From an uncultured Lachnospiraceae bacterium (lineage in GTDB: Bacteria; Bacillota; Clostridia; Lachnospirales; Lachnospiraceae), in assembly GCA_910586205.1 (NCBI GenBank), contig CAJUGD010000003.1, forward strand, positions 19,385 to 83,384: DNA of 64,000 bases, given 5' to 3'. Position numbers and translations under genes: made by a program. Below, piece after piece: positions 52,466 to 61,622 of this stretch (positions are counted from its first letter, which is position 1; every line of letters starts with the position of its first letter). A model generated the notes under the pieces. That model made no database searches. It saw only the letters and a program-made list of their open reading frames with translations, and had not been told where the DNA came from.

Positions 52466-53158
52466 TCAACCAGTGGGCACAAAACGGTATCCTAACCCGC
52501 GCACAGTTACGATATGGGAAGGTTTTCCCCGATTGTCTTCGATTTTGCCCCGAAGCCGGTTGATATAGACCATAATCGCGTTGTCATCTACTGCCACATC
52601 TGTGCCCCAAACCTGTTCATAGATCATGTCTTTTGTGTAGATCTGGCCAGGATGCTGCAAAAACAACAAAAACAAAGCTGCTTCTCGAGTGGAGAGAACC
52701 AGTTCTTCGCTGTTTTTATAAAAGCGCATGGTGGAGTAATTGTAGGTAAATGGACCGCATTCCAGCACATCCGGTTTGTTTAATATCATATCCCGGTTAC
52801 GGCGGATAAGAGCTTTAACCTTGGCTCCTAGCACTACGGGACGAAAGGGCTTGGTGATATAATCGTCAGCGCCTATGGATAGTCCATATAAAGAGTCATA
52901 GTCCTCGTTACGTCCGCTGACGATCATCACAGGAGTCTTAATTCCTTGGCTGCGGAGGCGTTTGATGACATCAAACCCCTCCATATCGCCCAGCATGATG
53001 TCCATTAAAATCAAGTCATAAGTATTGCTGGCAAGCAGCCGCAGGGCAGCGGTTCCGCTGTCTGCGGCAGTGGTTTCCATTTCATTGCTGCGCATGACCT
53101 TTTCCAACAGCTTGCGGATAGCCGGATCGTCATCAACAATTAATATTTTGTCTGCCAT
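52466..53158 (-). CDS. OmpR/PhoB-type response regulator, orphan
   Basis: 230 residues: receiver domain (acid pocket DDD at 9-11, phospho-acceptor Asp53 in LILMDIML, Lys in DDYITKPF) and a C-terminal winged helix (LSTREAALFLLFLQHPGQIYTKD, VYINRLRGKIED, VRGLGYRFV). No histidine kinase is adjacent. It is divergent from the citrate-type transporter at 53344, a possible target. GGAGG is about six bases upstream. Confidence 0.93.
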   Translation of the reverse strand: MADKILIVDDDPAIRKLLEKVMRSNEMETTAADSGTAALRLLASNTYDLILMDIMLGDMEGFDVIKRLRSQGIKTPVMIVSGRNEDYDSLYGLSIGADDYITKPFRPVVLGAKVKALIRRNRDMILNKPDVLECGPFTYNYSTMRFYKNSEELVLSTREAALFLLFLQHPGQIYTKDMIYEQVWGTDVAVDDNAIMVYINRLRGKIEDNRGKPSHIVTVRGLGYRFVPTG

Positions 53159-53343
53159 AGCGGGCCTCCTGAGAGTAAAAAGTTGATGAAAAATGGTATT
53201 GAAAATATTATAGTATTAAGATAATCTTTAGTCAAGAACTGCTAAAGAGGGAAGGCAGCTTCGTTAAAGATGTAAGCTTTGGAGGTTATACTCTCCTCAT
53301 AATAAAGAAAACCATTACGAGAGACGTAAGGAGGAGGGAAATC

Positions 53344-54681
53344 ATGAGTGAAATGATGCTTGCATTACTGGGGTTTGCAACGATCATCATGATCATTGTG
53401 CTGCTGCTGAGAAATGTGACGGTACCGGCCATTGCTTTTATCGGGGTGTCTACGGTCACAGCATTGATTCTGGTTTTGACAGGAACTTTCAGCATTGAGG
53501 AAATGGGAGATTTCATTTCTGCAGGTGTGAAAGGGGTTCATTCTACAGCAGCCTTGTTTATTTTTTCTGTTTTGTTTTTTGGAATTATGTCAGATGTGGG
53601 GATGTTTGACAGAATAATCAATGCTCTGATGAAAAAGGTTGGCAATAATGTGGCGGGAGTTGCATTCATGACCTGCATTATAGCTATGATCGGACATTTG
53701 GACGGAGGCGGCGCTTCTACCTTTTTGATTACGATTCCGGCTATGCTTCCGGTATATAAAAGATTGAAAATGCGTCCCACCACCTTGCTTTTAATCTGTG
53801 TGACAGCTATGGGAGTCATGAATCTGATGCCCTGGGGAGGGCCGACTATGCGGGCCGCTTCTGTGCTGGAGATAGAGGCGAATACCCTGTGGATGAAACT
53901 TTTGCCTATGCAGCTTGTAGGTATCGGTATTGCCTTATTTACTGCGTTTTTCTGGGGAACTGTGGAAAAGAAACGGGGAGCCGGCGAAAACAGCGCTCTG
54001 GTATTGGATGAGTCAGAGGAGCCGGAGGACACAAAGGAGACAACATCCTCTGAAGATCTGACAAGACCAAAGCTGTTTGGATTTAATGTAGTGTGGACGC
54101 TGCTGATTATTGCAGCGCTGGTGTTTTTAGATGTACCGTCTTATTATACTTTTATGGTAGGATGTGTGGTAGCGCTTCTGGTGAATTATCCAGGGGCAAA
54201 GCTGCAGGGAAGGATTATCAAATCCCATGCAGGGCCGGCTTTGACCATGGCGTCCACGATTCTGGCTGCCGGAGTGTTTTTAGGGGTACTGGAAGACAGC
54301 GAGATTATGAATCAGATGGCAGCAGTATTGGCTTCCTTTATTCCTCAGTCTATGGGCCGTTTCCTGCCGCTGATTATTGGTGTATTATCTGTACCGCTTA
54401 CTTTATTGTTCTGTACAGATTCTTATTTTTATGGTTTGCTTCCGGTGCTTATCAGTGTGGGGAATCAGTTTGGCGTGGATCCGGTTCATACGGCTATTAC
54501 AATGGTTGTCTGCCGGAACTGTGCTACCTTTATCAGTCCGGTGGTTCCGGCTACTTTCCTGGGAGTTGGCTTGGCCGGCGTGGAGATTAAAGACCACATT
54601 AAAAACAGCTTTTTCTGGATTTGGGGTGTAAGCATTGTCTGCCTTCTGTCTGGGTTAGTGTTGGGAGTGCTGACTATTTAA
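53344..54681 (+). CDS. CitMHS family citrate-type transporter
   Basis: A 445-residue, ~12-helix protein of the citrate-metal:H+ symporter (CitMHS) family. Conserved segments are GHLDGGGASTFLITIPAMLPVYKRL, NLMPWGGPTMRAAS, FCTDSYFYGLLPVL and SPVVPATFLGVGLAGVEIKDH. Family members import citrate with Mg2+, Ca2+ or heavy metal ions. A soluble acidic loop lies near 218-240. AAGGAGGAGGG is upstream. A terminator follows; divergent from an orphan response regulator. Confidence 0.9.
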   Translation: MSEMMLALLGFATIIMIIVLLLRNVTVPAIAFIGVSTVTALILVLTGTFSIEEMGDFISAGVKGVHSTAALFIFSVLFFGIMSDVGMFDRIINALMKKVGNNVAGVAFMTCIIAMIGHLDGGGASTFLITIPAMLPVYKRLKMRPTTLLLICVTAMGVMNLMPWGGPTMRAASVLEIEANTLWMKLLPMQLVGIGIALFTAFFWGTVEKKRGAGENSALVLDESEEPEDTKETTSSEDLTRPKLFGFNVVWTLLIIAALVFLDVPSYYTFMVGCVVALLVNYPGAKLQGRIIKSHAGPALTMASTILAAGVFLGVLEDSEIMNQMAAVLASFIPQSMGRFLPLIIGVLSVPLTLLFCTDSYFYGLLPVLISVGNQFGVDPVHTAITMVVCRNCATFISPVVPATFLGVGLAGVEIKDHIKNSFFWIWGVSIVCLLSGLVLGVLTI

Positions 54682-54720
54682 ATAGAGGATATGCAGGTAT
54701 CTGAGTAGTAAAAACAGGAT

Positions 54721-54774
54721 GCGGGTGTTCGGAAACTGAATGTGATTCATCAGTCCGGGCATCCGCAGTTTTTT
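54721..54774 (+). terminator. Terminator of the citrate-type transporter
   Basis: Imperfect stem between 54721-54739 and 54749-54765 (GCGG..TG..CGG..CTGA with its complement), followed by a run of T. Confidence 0.75.
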
Positions 54775-54775
54775 C

Positions 54776-54804
54776 TTGCATTTTTTTTGTCACTGTGCTA
54801 TAGT
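54776..54804 (+). promoter_or_regulatory. Promoter of the TAXI-TRAP operon
   Basis: TTGCAT (54776-54781), 17 bases, extended TGCTATAGT with -10 at 54799-54804. This places the in-frame TTG at 54776 inside the promoter, so it is not the start codon. Confidence 0.7.
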
Positions 54805-54871
54805 ATACAAGGTTTTCGCTTTAACACTTTTATCTGATAAAGCAAACAAGAGGACAAAACAGGAGACGATT

Positions 54872-56839
54872 ATGGAAAAACAGGAAAAAATTTCCGGACA
54901 GGAGCAGGCAGCGATTGAGCAGAAGGCACAGCAGCTGTTGGAAGAAAAGGATTCGGAATCCCGCACGCGCACTTATACAGGACCGATGGAGAGGGTATTG
55001 GTCGTGCTGCTTTTTGCCTGGGCAGTATTTCAGTTGTATTTTACGACCTTTGGTGTGATGAGCGCCGTCAATCTGCGGGCATTTCATTGTATGTTTCTGC
55101 TGGGCTTTACTTTTTTATTGTATCCCACTTATAAGAAAGAACGGCGTATGCGCAGGTTTCCTCCGGTGTGGGATGTGGGATTAATCCTGCTGGCAGCGGC
55201 TGCCTTTGGATATTTGATCTTAAATTATACCAGGATCGCCCAAAATGGCGGAAGGGTCAGCAGCTTTGAATTGCTCCTGGCTGGTGTCGCATTGGTCATT
55301 GTATTTGAGGCAGCCAGGAGGGCATCGGGAAATCTGGCTGTATTGGCGCTGGTTTTTCTGGCTTATAACTGGTTCGGGAAATATCTGCCAGGGATGTTAG
55401 GGCATAACGGATTTTCTTTAAAACGGGTGCTGACTACCCAGTTCTGGGGAACCCAGGGGGTGCTGGGAACCGGAATCGGCGTTTCGGCTACCTACATATT
55501 TTTATTTGTTGTATTTGGATCATTTTTGAAATACAGTGGTTTCTCTAAGTTTATCAATGACTTTTCTCTGACATTGGTAGGACAGACTCCTGGAGGGCCG
55601 GCAAAAGTGGCAGTACTTGCCTCCGCCCTGATGGGAATGATCAATGGTTCTGCCATTGCCAATGTGGCCACCACCGGAACGATTACCATACCGCTGATGA
55701 AGCAGACCGGATATAAAAAGGAGTTTGCCGGGGCAGTGGAAGCAGTGGCTTCCACTGGCGGTCAGTTTTGTCCGCCGATTATGGGGGCAGTGGGATTTGT
55801 CATGGCAGAGTTTTTGGGCATCAGCTACACAAAAGTAATGATCGCTGCTATTGTGCCTGCTTTTTTATATTATCTGGGGCTTTTATTTGCCGTACATTTT
55901 GAGGCAAAGCGGTTGGGGCTTTCGGGTCTTTCAAAGGAAAATATACCGGAGGCCAAAAAGGTTTTGAAAGAGCAGGGACATTTGGTGATCCCGCTGGCAG
56001 TGCTGATTGTGATTATGTGTATGGGATATACTCCTCTTTATGCGGCAGTGATTGCCATTTTTGCTACCATTGGGGCAAGCTGGCTGCGCAAGGACACTCG
56101 TATGACATGGGACAAAATTGTGGCGGCTACCGTGGAGGGGGCAAGAAGCGCTGTTTCCGTGGGAGTTTGCTGTGTGGTGATCGGGGTGATCATCGGGACT
56201 GTTACCTTGACAAGTCTGGGACTGAATATGGGATATTTGATTTTAGATTTAGTGAAAGACGGCAATTTGTATCTGACAGGGCTGCTGGTAATGATCATGT
56301 CCACGATTTTGGGAATGGGTGTGCCGGGGGTAGCTGCCTATGTGATTGTAGAGGCAGTGGCAGTGCCGGTACTGATTAAGGTAGGGGCATTGGATATTGC
56401 AGCCCACATGTTCTGTCTGATTTATGCCTGTTTGTCTAATATTACCCCGCCGGTGGCCATGAGCGCTTATGTGGCGGCTGGGATTGCAGGTTCAAACCAG
56501 ACTAAAACCGGGATTTTATCGGTTCGGTTGGGACTGGTGGGATTTTTGATACCGTTCTTTTTCCTGGGAAATCCGGTGCTTTTGATTGGCGCGGATACAG
56601 CTTTAGGCATGGCAGAAAGTTTGTGGGCCATGTTTACGGCCTCTGTGGGAACCATTGCCTTAGTCGGAGGACTGGAAGGGTGGTTTTTACAGCGGAGTGG
56701 ATGGACGGAGCGGTTGATCCTCATTGCAGTGGCACCTCTCATGCTTTATCCGGGAACCTTGACCGACTGGATCGGGTTTGGGGCGTTAGCGGCAGTGGTC
56801 GGGCTGCAGCTCGCTCGCCGCAGACGTTTAGCTGCGTAA
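54872..56839 (+). CDS. TRAP transporter permease, fused small and large subunits (TAXI type)
   Basis: A 655-residue membrane protein combining the DctQ-like small and DctM-like large permease subunits. The cytoplasmic N-terminus is Glu/Gln-rich, followed by ~4 helices and then the large domain with GGPAKVAVLASALMGMINGSAIANV, GGQFCPPIMGAVGFVMAEFLG and NITPPVAMSAYVAAGIAG. It uses an ion gradient to import an organic acid captured by the extracellular receptor encoded next. AGGAG is about six bases before ATG 54872. Confidence 0.92.
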   Translation: MEKQEKISGQEQAAIEQKAQQLLEEKDSESRTRTYTGPMERVLVVLLFAWAVFQLYFTTFGVMSAVNLRAFHCMFLLGFTFLLYPTYKKERRMRRFPPVWDVGLILLAAAAFGYLILNYTRIAQNGGRVSSFELLLAGVALVIVFEAARRASGNLAVLALVFLAYNWFGKYLPGMLGHNGFSLKRVLTTQFWGTQGVLGTGIGVSATYIFLFVVFGSFLKYSGFSKFINDFSLTLVGQTPGGPAKVAVLASALMGMINGSAIANVATTGTITIPLMKQTGYKKEFAGAVEAVASTGGQFCPPIMGAVGFVMAEFLGISYTKVMIAAIVPAFLYYLGLLFAVHFEAKRLGLSGLSKENIPEAKKVLKEQGHLVIPLAVLIVIMCMGYTPLYAAVIAIFATIGASWLRKDTRMTWDKIVAATVEGARSAVSVGVCCVVIGVIIGTVTLTSLGLNMGYLILDLVKDGNLYLTGLLVMIMSTILGMGVPGVAAYVIVEAVAVPVLIKVGALDIAAHMFCLIYACLSNITPPVAMSAYVAAGIAGSNQTKTGILSVRLGLVGFLIPFFFLGNPVLLIGADTALGMAESLWAMFTASVGTIALVGGLEGWFLQRSGWTERLILIAVAPLMLYPGTLTDWIGFGALAAVVGLQLARRRRLAA

Positions 56840-56959
56840 GAGGCCGGATTATGCCGCAATATATAAAGAAGCAGTCAATTTGTGCTTTCGAAGGTTTGCG
56901 GAGTTAGAGCAGTGCAAAAATATTATAAAATCTATGTGCAAAAAAGGAGAGAAGAAAAA

Positions 56960-58030
56960 ATGAAAAAAATCGTATCATTGACATTGGCGGCCATTCTGGC
57001 AGCAGGTTCACTGGCAGGCTGCGGCGGCAATTCCGGTGAGGGCGGGACAAGTGCAGCAGAGAGTACGGCTTCTAAAGCATCTGAAGGGGAGGAAAATGGC
57101 AGTCAGGATGTGTCAGGAGAGGGAGCCGGTACAGTGGAACATGAACCGGTGATGATTAATTTTCCTACCGCGTCGGCTTCTGGAGCTTTGTATGCAGTAG
57201 GAGCAGCCATTACAAATCTGTGGAGTACAGAGATTGATTTTGTGAATGCTTCCAGTCAGGCTTCTGCAGGTGGTATTGAGAATCTGAATCTGGTTTCGGA
57301 CGGAGAGGCACAGGTGTCCATTGCCATCAGCAGCAACTGTTATCAGGCGATGAATGGGACAGACAGCTTTGAGGGATATGCTTTTGAGGACTTAAAAGTC
57401 ATTGCAGGTTTGTATTTTAACCCCAATCAGGTTGTGGTAACCGAGGTTTCCGGAATTGATTCTTTAAAGACTGTCTCCGGAAAGCATTTTGCAGTTGCGT
57501 CAGCAGGATCTAGTGTATACGGCGAGTGCCAGAACCATTTTACGGCGGCAGGTCTGACATTCCCTGATGATATTAACTGTGAGTATATCACGTTTACCGA
57601 TGCGGCAGATATGCTGCAGAACGGCACCATTGACGGGGCGTGGATTATGTCAGGTGCTCCGGCCTCAGCAGTAACACAGGCATGTACTTCTGGCTGTAAG
57701 CTTTTAAACATTGAGGATGACATTGTAACTGCCCTTCAGGAAGAATATCCCTGGTATGCGCCGTTTACCATTCCTGCAGGCACCTACCCGGGACAGGATG
57801 ATGACGTGCAGACAACAGCCATTAAGATGGTCATGTTTTGCTCTGATGAGCTGGATGAGGAGACCGTTTACCAGCTTACAAAGACATTTTGGGAGAATAT
57901 TGATTCTTTAGGGGAAGCGCAGGGGAACTTAGCAGGGCTTACCCCGGAGGAGGCAGTAAAAGATATTGCGGAACTGCCTTTGCATGAGGGGGCGGCCCGG
58001 TATTATGAGGAGATCGGAGTGCTGAATTAA
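56960..58030 (+). CDS. TAXI family TRAP transporter solute-binding lipoprotein
   Basis: A 356-residue lipoprotein (LAGC, Cys21) with a Ser/Glu/Gly-rich linker. The body matches the TAXI receptor family: FPTASASGALYAVGAAITNLWSTEI, ASAGGIENLNLVSDGEAQVSIAISSN, VASAGSSVYGECQNHF and the C-terminal GLTPEEAVKDIAELPLHEGAARYYEEIG. Ligand unknown; glutamate, succinate-like and other organic acids are known for relatives. AAGGAG lies upstream of ATG 56960. The stop abuts a repeat element. Confidence 0.92.
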   Translation: MKKIVSLTLAAILAAGSLAGCGGNSGEGGTSAAESTASKASEGEENGSQDVSGEGAGTVEHEPVMINFPTASASGALYAVGAAITNLWSTEIDFVNASSQASAGGIENLNLVSDGEAQVSIAISSNCYQAMNGTDSFEGYAFEDLKVIAGLYFNPNQVVVTEVSGIDSLKTVSGKHFAVASAGSSVYGECQNHFTAAGLTFPDDINCEYITFTDAADMLQNGTIDGAWIMSGAPASAVTQACTSGCKLLNIEDDIVTALQEEYPWYAPFTIPAGTYPGQDDDVQTTAIKMVMFCSDELDEETVYQLTKTFWENIDSLGEAQGNLAGLTPEEAVKDIAELPLHEGAARYYEEIGVLN

Positions 58031-58136
58031 ATCTAGTGCTCCACCCAGCCGGAAATGAATTTTCAGACACGCTCTAGTGCTCCATTCGGCCAGAAATTGC
58101 ACTGCCAGTGCAGTTACTGGCCGGATGGAGCACTAG
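58031..58136. repeat. Second copy of the interspersed repeat family, with a long hairpin
   Basis: Bases 58058-58080 are identical to 3707-3729. They are followed by a hairpin with 20-bp arms 58074-58093 and 58117-58136 (one G-T pair) whose loop holds GCACTGCCAGTGC, itself a palindrome. A partial copy of the left arm also lies at 58034-58053. The left terminal repeat seen at 3563 is missing, so this is a deleted or rearranged copy. Confidence 0.75.
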
Positions 58137-58405
58137 TCTTCTGGTATAAATGATCTTGCATAAAGGACGCTTAAGAAGGCTTCTGCAGTTATGAACATAA
58201 GGAGAGGGGCTGTGAAAAACAGGAGCTGAAAACTCCGATTTTCACGGCTCCTTTACGTTGCCGAAAAAAATTTAAACAGAAAATCCCAGGAAAGAAAAGG
58301 TTAAAAACGGATTCCAACTTGAGTTTCTTTTAAGAAGGTGATATGATAAGGCAAGGATAGCTTTTCGAAGACGGTTTCAGAGCTTGAAAAGACGGGGGGC
58401 AGAAG
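58137..58405. other. Gap before the HD-GYP/GGDEF gene
   Basis: No gene found. It contains a compound hairpin, GGGGCTGTGAAAA with TTTTCACGGCTCC (58206-58218, 58239-58251), enclosing GGAG-CTGAAAA-CTCC. It may be the TRAP operon terminator or leader RNA, but there is no strong T tract. Confidence 0.45.
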
Positions 58406-60478
58406 ATGGATGTAAAAAGGGAAAAGAAATATAAAATATTGGTTGCTGATGATTCGGAGATGAATCGTTCGATTCTGGCCGATATTTTAGGGGATGAGTA
58501 TGAGATTTTGGAGGCTCAGAACGGATTGGAGGCTGTGGCGGTTTTAAGGGAGAGGGGGCCGGAGCTTTCTTTGGTTCTGCTGGATATTGTGATGCCGGGG
58601 ATGGATGGCTTTGAGGTGCTGGCCGTGATGAATAAGAACCGGTGGATTGAGGATATTCCGGTGATCATGATTTCTGCAGAGAGCAGCGCTTCTCATGTGG
58701 ATCATGCCTATGAGCTGGGAGTTACAGATTATATCAGCCGTCCCTTTGATGCAGCGGTAGTTCATCGACGGGTAGTGAATACGATTCTTTTGTATGCGAA
58801 GCAGAAAAAGCTGGTGGGCATGGTATCCGATCAAATCTATGAAAAAGAGCGGCGCAGCAGCCTGATGATTGATATTTTAAGTCACATTGTGGAATTTAGA
58901 AACGGGGAGAGCGGCCTTCATGTGCTGCACATTCATACAATAACAGAGATTCTTCTCGAGCATTTGCTGCAGAAGACAAACAAGTATTCTTTGAAGTATT
59001 CTGATATTTCTTTGATCAGCACTGCTTCGGCCCTTCATGACATTGGAAAGATCTCTGTTCCGGATGAGATTTTAAACAAGCCGGGCAGGCTGACAAAAGA
59101 AGAATTTGAGGTTATTAAAACTCATTCTCAGGTGGGAGCCTCCATGCTCACAAAGCTTCCGTTTCAGCAGGATGAGCCTTTTGTAAAGACGGCTTATGAG
59201 ATTTGCAGATGGCACCATGAGCGGTATGACGGGAAAGGCTATCCGGATGGGCTTAAGGGGGAGGAGATTCCCATTGCCGCTCAGATCGTGGCTTTGGCAG
59301 ATGTGTACGATGCTCTGACAAGCGAGCGGGTTTACAAGAAAGCTTATTCCCATGAAAAAGCGGTGGAAATGATTTTAAACGGGGAATGCGGCCAGTTTAA
59401 TCCTCTTCTCTTAGAATGTCTGACAGAAGCGGCTGATATGATTCGAACAGAATTAAATGTCCATTCTTTTGGCCCGGCCAGTCAGAGGGAGATTCAGAAG
59501 CTTACAGAAGAATTCCGTCATCATGAGGAGCTTTCCGCGTCAGAAAGAACTCTGCATCTTTTGGAGCACGAGCGGGAAAAATACCGGTTCTTTGCATCCA
59601 TGTCCATGGAAATTCAGTTTGAATATACAGTGAATCCCCCTATGCTGACTTTGTCAGAGTGGGGAGCTGCCAGACTGGGGGAGAAAGAACTGGTGATGAG
59701 ACCCCATAAAGACAAACACTTTTTGGAAATATTCGGAAAGACCCAGATGGAAGAATTTTTCCGGCTGCTTCTTAAGACTACACCGGAAAATCCGGTGATG
59801 CAGTACCAGTGCAGGATTTGGGTAGGCGGTCAGGAAAGGTGGCACAGGATTATCAGCCGGGCTACATGGTCTGCAGATGAGAAGCCGCAGTTTCTAGGTG
59901 CGATTGGAAAGGCGGTAGATATTCATGAGGAATGTACCAAGATGCTGGATCTGGAACATAGTGCCAGCCATGACGGAATGACCGGCCTTTTAAATTATGC
60001 CAGCTCAAAGAAGATTATTCAGGAGCGGATGGCAGAGGTGCCGGGAAAGAGATTTGCTTTGATTATTTTGGATTTGGACTATTTTAAAAGAGCCAATGAT
60101 CAACACGGGCATATGTTCGGAGATCAGCTGTTAAAGTATTTTGCAGGAAAGCTTCGTCAGTGCATCCGCGGAGGAGATGTGGTTGCGCGGGTTGGCGGAG
60201 ATGAGTTTGTAATCTTTTTAGAATATAAAGCCAGTTTAGAACAGATTGTAAACAGGATCTTTCATTCGCTTTTGGGTGAGTACGGGGAGTTTAAGATTTC
60301 TGTCAGCATGGGGGTGGCAAAGAGCAGCCTTCTGATCAGCAATTATGAGATGATTTTGCACTGTGCAGACCGGGCTTTGTATTTTGCAAAGCGCAGCGGC
60401 CGCGGGAGGTACAGCTTTTATGACGAAACAATGAAAGATATGTTTTCGGTGATTTCTCCGATTGATGAGGAACGATGA
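58406..60478 (+). CDS. Receiver/HD-GYP/PAS-like/GGDEF cyclic-di-GMP signalling protein
   Basis: 690 residues. A receiver domain (1-130) has phospho-acceptor Asp60 in LLDIVMPGMDG, but the usual Lys is Arg112 in DYISRPFD. An HD-GYP phosphodiesterase (about 150-350) has ALHDIGKISVPDEILNKPG (His-Asp 211-212) and WHHERYDGKGYPDGLKG (GYP 278-280). A PAS-like linker (~380-520) follows. The GGDEF cyclase (about 530-680) has intact GGDEF at 597-601 and an RxxD I-site (RGGD) five residues before it. So synthesis and breakdown of c-di-GMP are both plausible. No adjacent kinase; spo0A lies downstream. Confidence 0.92.
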   Translation: MDVKREKKYKILVADDSEMNRSILADILGDEYEILEAQNGLEAVAVLRERGPELSLVLLDIVMPGMDGFEVLAVMNKNRWIEDIPVIMISAESSASHVDHAYELGVTDYISRPFDAAVVHRRVVNTILLYAKQKKLVGMVSDQIYEKERRSSLMIDILSHIVEFRNGESGLHVLHIHTITEILLEHLLQKTNKYSLKYSDISLISTASALHDIGKISVPDEILNKPGRLTKEEFEVIKTHSQVGASMLTKLPFQQDEPFVKTAYEICRWHHERYDGKGYPDGLKGEEIPIAAQIVALADVYDALTSERVYKKAYSHEKAVEMILNGECGQFNPLLLECLTEAADMIRTELNVHSFGPASQREIQKLTEEFRHHEELSASERTLHLLEHEREKYRFFASMSMEIQFEYTVNPPMLTLSEWGAARLGEKELVMRPHKDKHFLEIFGKTQMEEFFRLLLKTTPENPVMQYQCRIWVGGQERWHRIISRATWSADEKPQFLGAIGKAVDIHEECTKMLDLEHSASHDGMTGLLNYASSKKIIQERMAEVPGKRFALIILDLDYFKRANDQHGHMFGDQLLKYFAGKLRQCIRGGDVVARVGGDEFVIFLEYKASLEQIVNRIFHSLLGEYGEFKISVSMGVAKSSLLISNYEMILHCADRALYFAKRSGRGRYSFYDETMKDMFSVISPIDEER

Positions 60479-60628
60479 CAAAGCAGTAAGGACAAGATGC
60501 TGATACCTGACATAGAGGTATCGGCATTTTTAACTTAAAATTCAGGTAAAAGGGGAAATAGTGTCACAAGACATTTCCTTTTTCGTTGTAAATAAGATAA
60601 CAGCAATTCCTGTTCACTTAAAATGGGG

Positions 60629-60635
60629 TGTCGAA
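60629..60635 (+). promoter_or_regulatory. Spo0A box
   Basis: TGTCGAA, a perfect 0A box, about 20 bases upstream of the -35 of the spo0A promoter. Suggests autoregulation. Confidence 0.75.
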
Positions 60636-60654
60636 ACTTGGCGATGGAATTTCA

Positions 60655-60684
60655 TTGCGTACAGACAAAGGTTGCGTCTATAAT
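60655..60684 (+). promoter_or_regulatory. spo0A promoter
   Basis: TTGCGT (60655-60660), 18 bases, TATAAT (60679-60684); start near 60691 and a 30-base leader to the ATG. Confidence 0.65.
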
Positions 60685-60720
60685 ACATTTTACAACAAGA
60701 GAAACAGGAGGGAAAGAAGA

Positions 60721-61524
60721 ATGTCGGAGTATCATGTTGCAATTGCAGAGGATAACCCACAAATGCTCAATTTACTAAACGATATGCTGGAGGAGGAAAA
60801 CGGTTTTCGGGTAGTAGGAAAGGCAGATAATGGAGTGGATGCTTATAATATGATTGTGGATACGAACCCGGACCTGGTGCTGATGGATGTGATTATGCCA
60901 AAGCTGGATGGGATCAGCGTAATGGAAAAGGTCAGAAAAGAGAAGACCGGCAGGAAGGTGCCTTCTTTTATTATGGTCACAGCAGCCGGAAGCGATCAGG
61001 TGACTCGTGATGCTTTCCGATTGGGAGCAAGTTATTTTATCATGAAACCATTTCAGAAAGAGCTGGTTATGGATAAAATCCGGCGAGTCTGTGCGGGAGC
61101 CGAGAAAAATAAGCCTTATGTGGAAAACGAGAAAATCAATCCATATATGGACAGAAATGAATATATCCGTCAGAACCTGGAGAATGATGTGACCAGACTG
61201 CTTCATGAAATCGGGATTCCGGCCCATATTAAAGGATATCAGTACTTAAGGGATGCCATAGCTATTTCCGTGGAGGAGGAGGAGATCTTAGTCAGCGTTA
61301 CCAAGGTCTTGTATCCCACTATTGCAAAACGTCATAATACTACATCCAGCCGAGTGGAACGAGCAATTCGTCATGCCATCGAGGTGGCGTGGACAAGAGG
61401 GAGATTAGATACCATTCATGAATTGTTTGGGTATACCATCAGCAACGGCAAGGGAAAACCAACAAATTCAGAATTTATTGCGTTGATTTCGGATAAAATA
61501 AGACTGGATTATAAAAGAATGTAG
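60721..61524 (+). CDS. spo0A: Sporulation master regulator Spo0A
   Basis: 267 residues. Receiver with acid residues Glu10/Asp11 and phospho-acceptor Asp56 in LVLMDVIMPKLDG, Lys in FIMKPFQKE. The C-terminal DNA-binding domain carries the diagnostic HEIGIPAHIKGYQYLRDAI and RVERAIRHAIEVAWTRG. Phosphorylated Spo0A starts sporulation. GGAGG precedes ATG 60721; the longer frame to 60628 overlaps the 0A box and promoter and is rejected. No spoIVB upstream, unlike the usual clostridial order. Confidence 0.97.
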   Translation: MSEYHVAIAEDNPQMLNLLNDMLEEENGFRVVGKADNGVDAYNMIVDTNPDLVLMDVIMPKLDGISVMEKVRKEKTGRKVPSFIMVTAAGSDQVTRDAFRLGASYFIMKPFQKELVMDKIRRVCAGAEKNKPYVENEKINPYMDRNEYIRQNLENDVTRLLHEIGIPAHIKGYQYLRDAIAISVEEEEILVSVTKVLYPTIAKRHNTTSSRVERAIRHAIEVAWTRGRLDTIHELFGYTISNGKGKPTNSEFIALISDKIRLDYKRM

Positions 61525-61622
61525 TTTTTGAAGATTTTACTTCCTAAATCCGCTCAAATATTGTATACTAATAAGCATAAGGTCTGCTTTGGGGGCGGAC
61601 GAAAGATTAGGAGGTTATTTCG

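Noticed and set aside
60628..60720. N-terminal extension of Spo0A
   Set aside because: It overlaps the 0A box and the promoter, and Spo0A homologues start at the chosen ATG.
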